The notes under the pieces were generated by a model. That model had not been told where the DNA came from. It worked only from the letters and a program-made list of their open reading frames with translations, and did not search any database. From NCBI GenBank assembly GCA_934133155.1, contig CAKPAT010000070.1, positions 1 to 6,267 on the forward strand: a DNA stretch of 6,267 bases, read 5' to 3'. This DNA is from an uncultured Bacilli bacterium (lineage in GTDB: Bacteria; Bacillota_I; Bacilli_A; RF39; UBA660). The translations under genes were made by a program, and so were the position numbers. Positions 5,399-6,267 of the stretch are shown here, in pieces (position 1 is the first letter of the stretch; each line of letters opens with the position of its first letter).

Positions 5399-6267
5399 CT
5401 ATTTACCGCGAAATGGCAAAATAGAAAGAATAACATAAGTAATTGGAACACCAATAACCGCCGCAATAATATATGCCCAAAGCTTATATAAACCTAAAAC
5501 AGCCCAAAAAATATAAACACATAAAAATTGAATTAAAAAATTAGGAATATAAGAAACACAAAGCATAATAAACTTGTGAAAAGATAAATCATAATCTTTA
5601 AAAGTAATAAAACTATTAAGTAAATAAGAAACAATTAAACTAGTTAAATACCCACAAACAAAAGCCAAAAGTACATTACTAATAACTAAAGAAAATAAAA
5701 ATGAAAGCAAAACACCACAAATAGTATTAAGCACACCAGTAAAAATAAACCTAATAAAAGACGAAGAAAAAAACTTTTTCTTTAATTTGTCCTTTAAAGA
5801 CGGAACATAACTATCATAATCAATAATATTATTCCCCTTAACCATAAAACCATTCCTAGCTTTTCTAATCATAGGTTCATCAGAGGTACTATCAGTATAC
5901 ATTTCCAAAACTAAAACAGCACCATAAGCCTCTTCAAACCTTTTAACCTTCTCTTCTCCATAACAGTTTTCTTTTAAAAACCTGCCATTTTTTTTATCAA
6001 TTACACTACCAATTAAATTTTTGATTCCAAGCCTTTCACAAATAGGTTTAAGTAGAAACTCAGGAGACGCCGAAATAACAACATCATTGTCATGATTTTT
6101 ATCTAAATACCACTTTTTAACCTTAAAATAATGTTTATCCCAAAACTCCGAAACAACCTTATCAATATCCTCAAAATCCTTCAAAAAGCAAAAAAATACT
6201 TCTTTCATTTCCGTCTTACTCTTAAAACCTAAAATATATAAAAATAAAAACCAAGCTTGCTTAAACC
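5399..6267 (-). CDS. HAD-IB phosphatase fused to GtrA-like membrane domain, N-terminus beyond window
   Basis: The frame is open to the right edge. ATG 6208 is not the likely start: 19 more in-frame codons (FKQAWFLFLYILGFKSKTE) lie upstream without a stop and match the cap region of HAD-IB phosphatases. The nucleophile motif DxDxT must lie outside the window. Numbered from Met 6208, the visible HAD parts are VVISASPE (motif II, Ser46), GEEKVKRF with Lys87 (motif III) and YTDSTSDEPMI with Asp106 and Asp110 (motif IV, metal binding). After a basic linker (138-146) come four membrane helices near 151-173, 177-197, 212-237 and 241-263. They carry GtrA features: FIRFIFTGVLNT, an FITF segment before a short loop, and a PN in the third helix. 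GtrA proteins are linked to flipping polyprenyl-phosphate-linked sugars, and some HAD-IB enzymes dephosphorylate lipid phosphates, so a phospholipid or polyprenyl substrate is plausible but inferred. The ATPase gene follows after 24 nt. Confidence 0.88.
   Translation of the reverse strand, partial: FKQAWFLFLYILGFKSKTEMKEVFFCFLKDFEDIDKVVSEFWDKHYFKVKKWYLDKNHDNDVVISASPEFLLKPICERLGIKNLIGSVIDKKNGRFLKENCYGEEKVKRFEEAYGAVLVLEMYTDSTSDEPMIRKARNGFMVKGNNIIDYDSYVPSLKDKLKKKFFSSSFIRFIFTGVLNTICGVLLSFLFSLVISNVLLAFVCGYLTSLIVSYLLNSFITFKDYDLSFHKFIMLCVSYIPNFLIQFLCVYIFWAVLGLYKLWAYIIAAVIGVPITYVILSILPFRGK

Noticed and set aside
5402..5420. Hairpin TTTGCC/GGTAAA at the end of the HAD-GtrA gene
   Set aside because: Only 6 bp with a G-T pair, followed by an interrupted T-run; too weak to call a terminator between two genes 24 nt apart.

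Overview
The window is AT-rich. Hand counts give about 32% GC in sampled lines of the main gene block and about 15% in one line of the long gap. It reads as a low-GC Gram-positive (Bacillota, Clostridia- or Bacilli-like) chromosome fragment, based on strong AGGAGGT-type ribosome binding sites, sigma-A-type promoters, U-tract terminators and tight gene packing. TGA is the stop codon of two genes and tryptophan is TGG, so the code is standard rather than mycoplasmal. I cannot name a species.

Every credible gene is on the minus strand, so transcription runs from high to low coordinates. Right block (6267 to 3077): a HAD-IB phosphatase fused to a GtrA-type membrane domain runs off the right edge, and 24 nt later comes a CtpE-like P-type cation ATPase with a GTG start. 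Middle block (3056 to 823): a consensus promoter in a 76-bp gap drives an unrecognised 444-residue protein. An intrinsic terminator overlaps the end of that gene. It is followed at once by a stand-alone CinA-C/PncC-type amidase (NMN deamidase family), whose end overlaps by 8 nt the start of a DUF4186 protein.

Left block (822 to 1): a 645-bp gap with no convincing gene holds one good minus-strand terminator, several candidate promoters, a Fur/PerR-like box, a repeated GTAATTAC palindrome and a possible 26-codon hydrophobic peptide. Beyond it the start of an unrecognised small protein enters from the left edge. Its coding strand is A-rich, whereas the coding strand of the main block is T-rich.

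The HAD-GtrA protein and the ATPase probably form an envelope or ion-homeostasis pair. The 444-residue protein, the CinA-like amidase and the DUF4186 protein form a second transcription unit, which the internal terminator may attenuate. The least explained items are the 444-residue protein, whose C-terminal half resembles a GH25-like barrel that has lost its catalytic motif, and the HAD-GtrA fusion.
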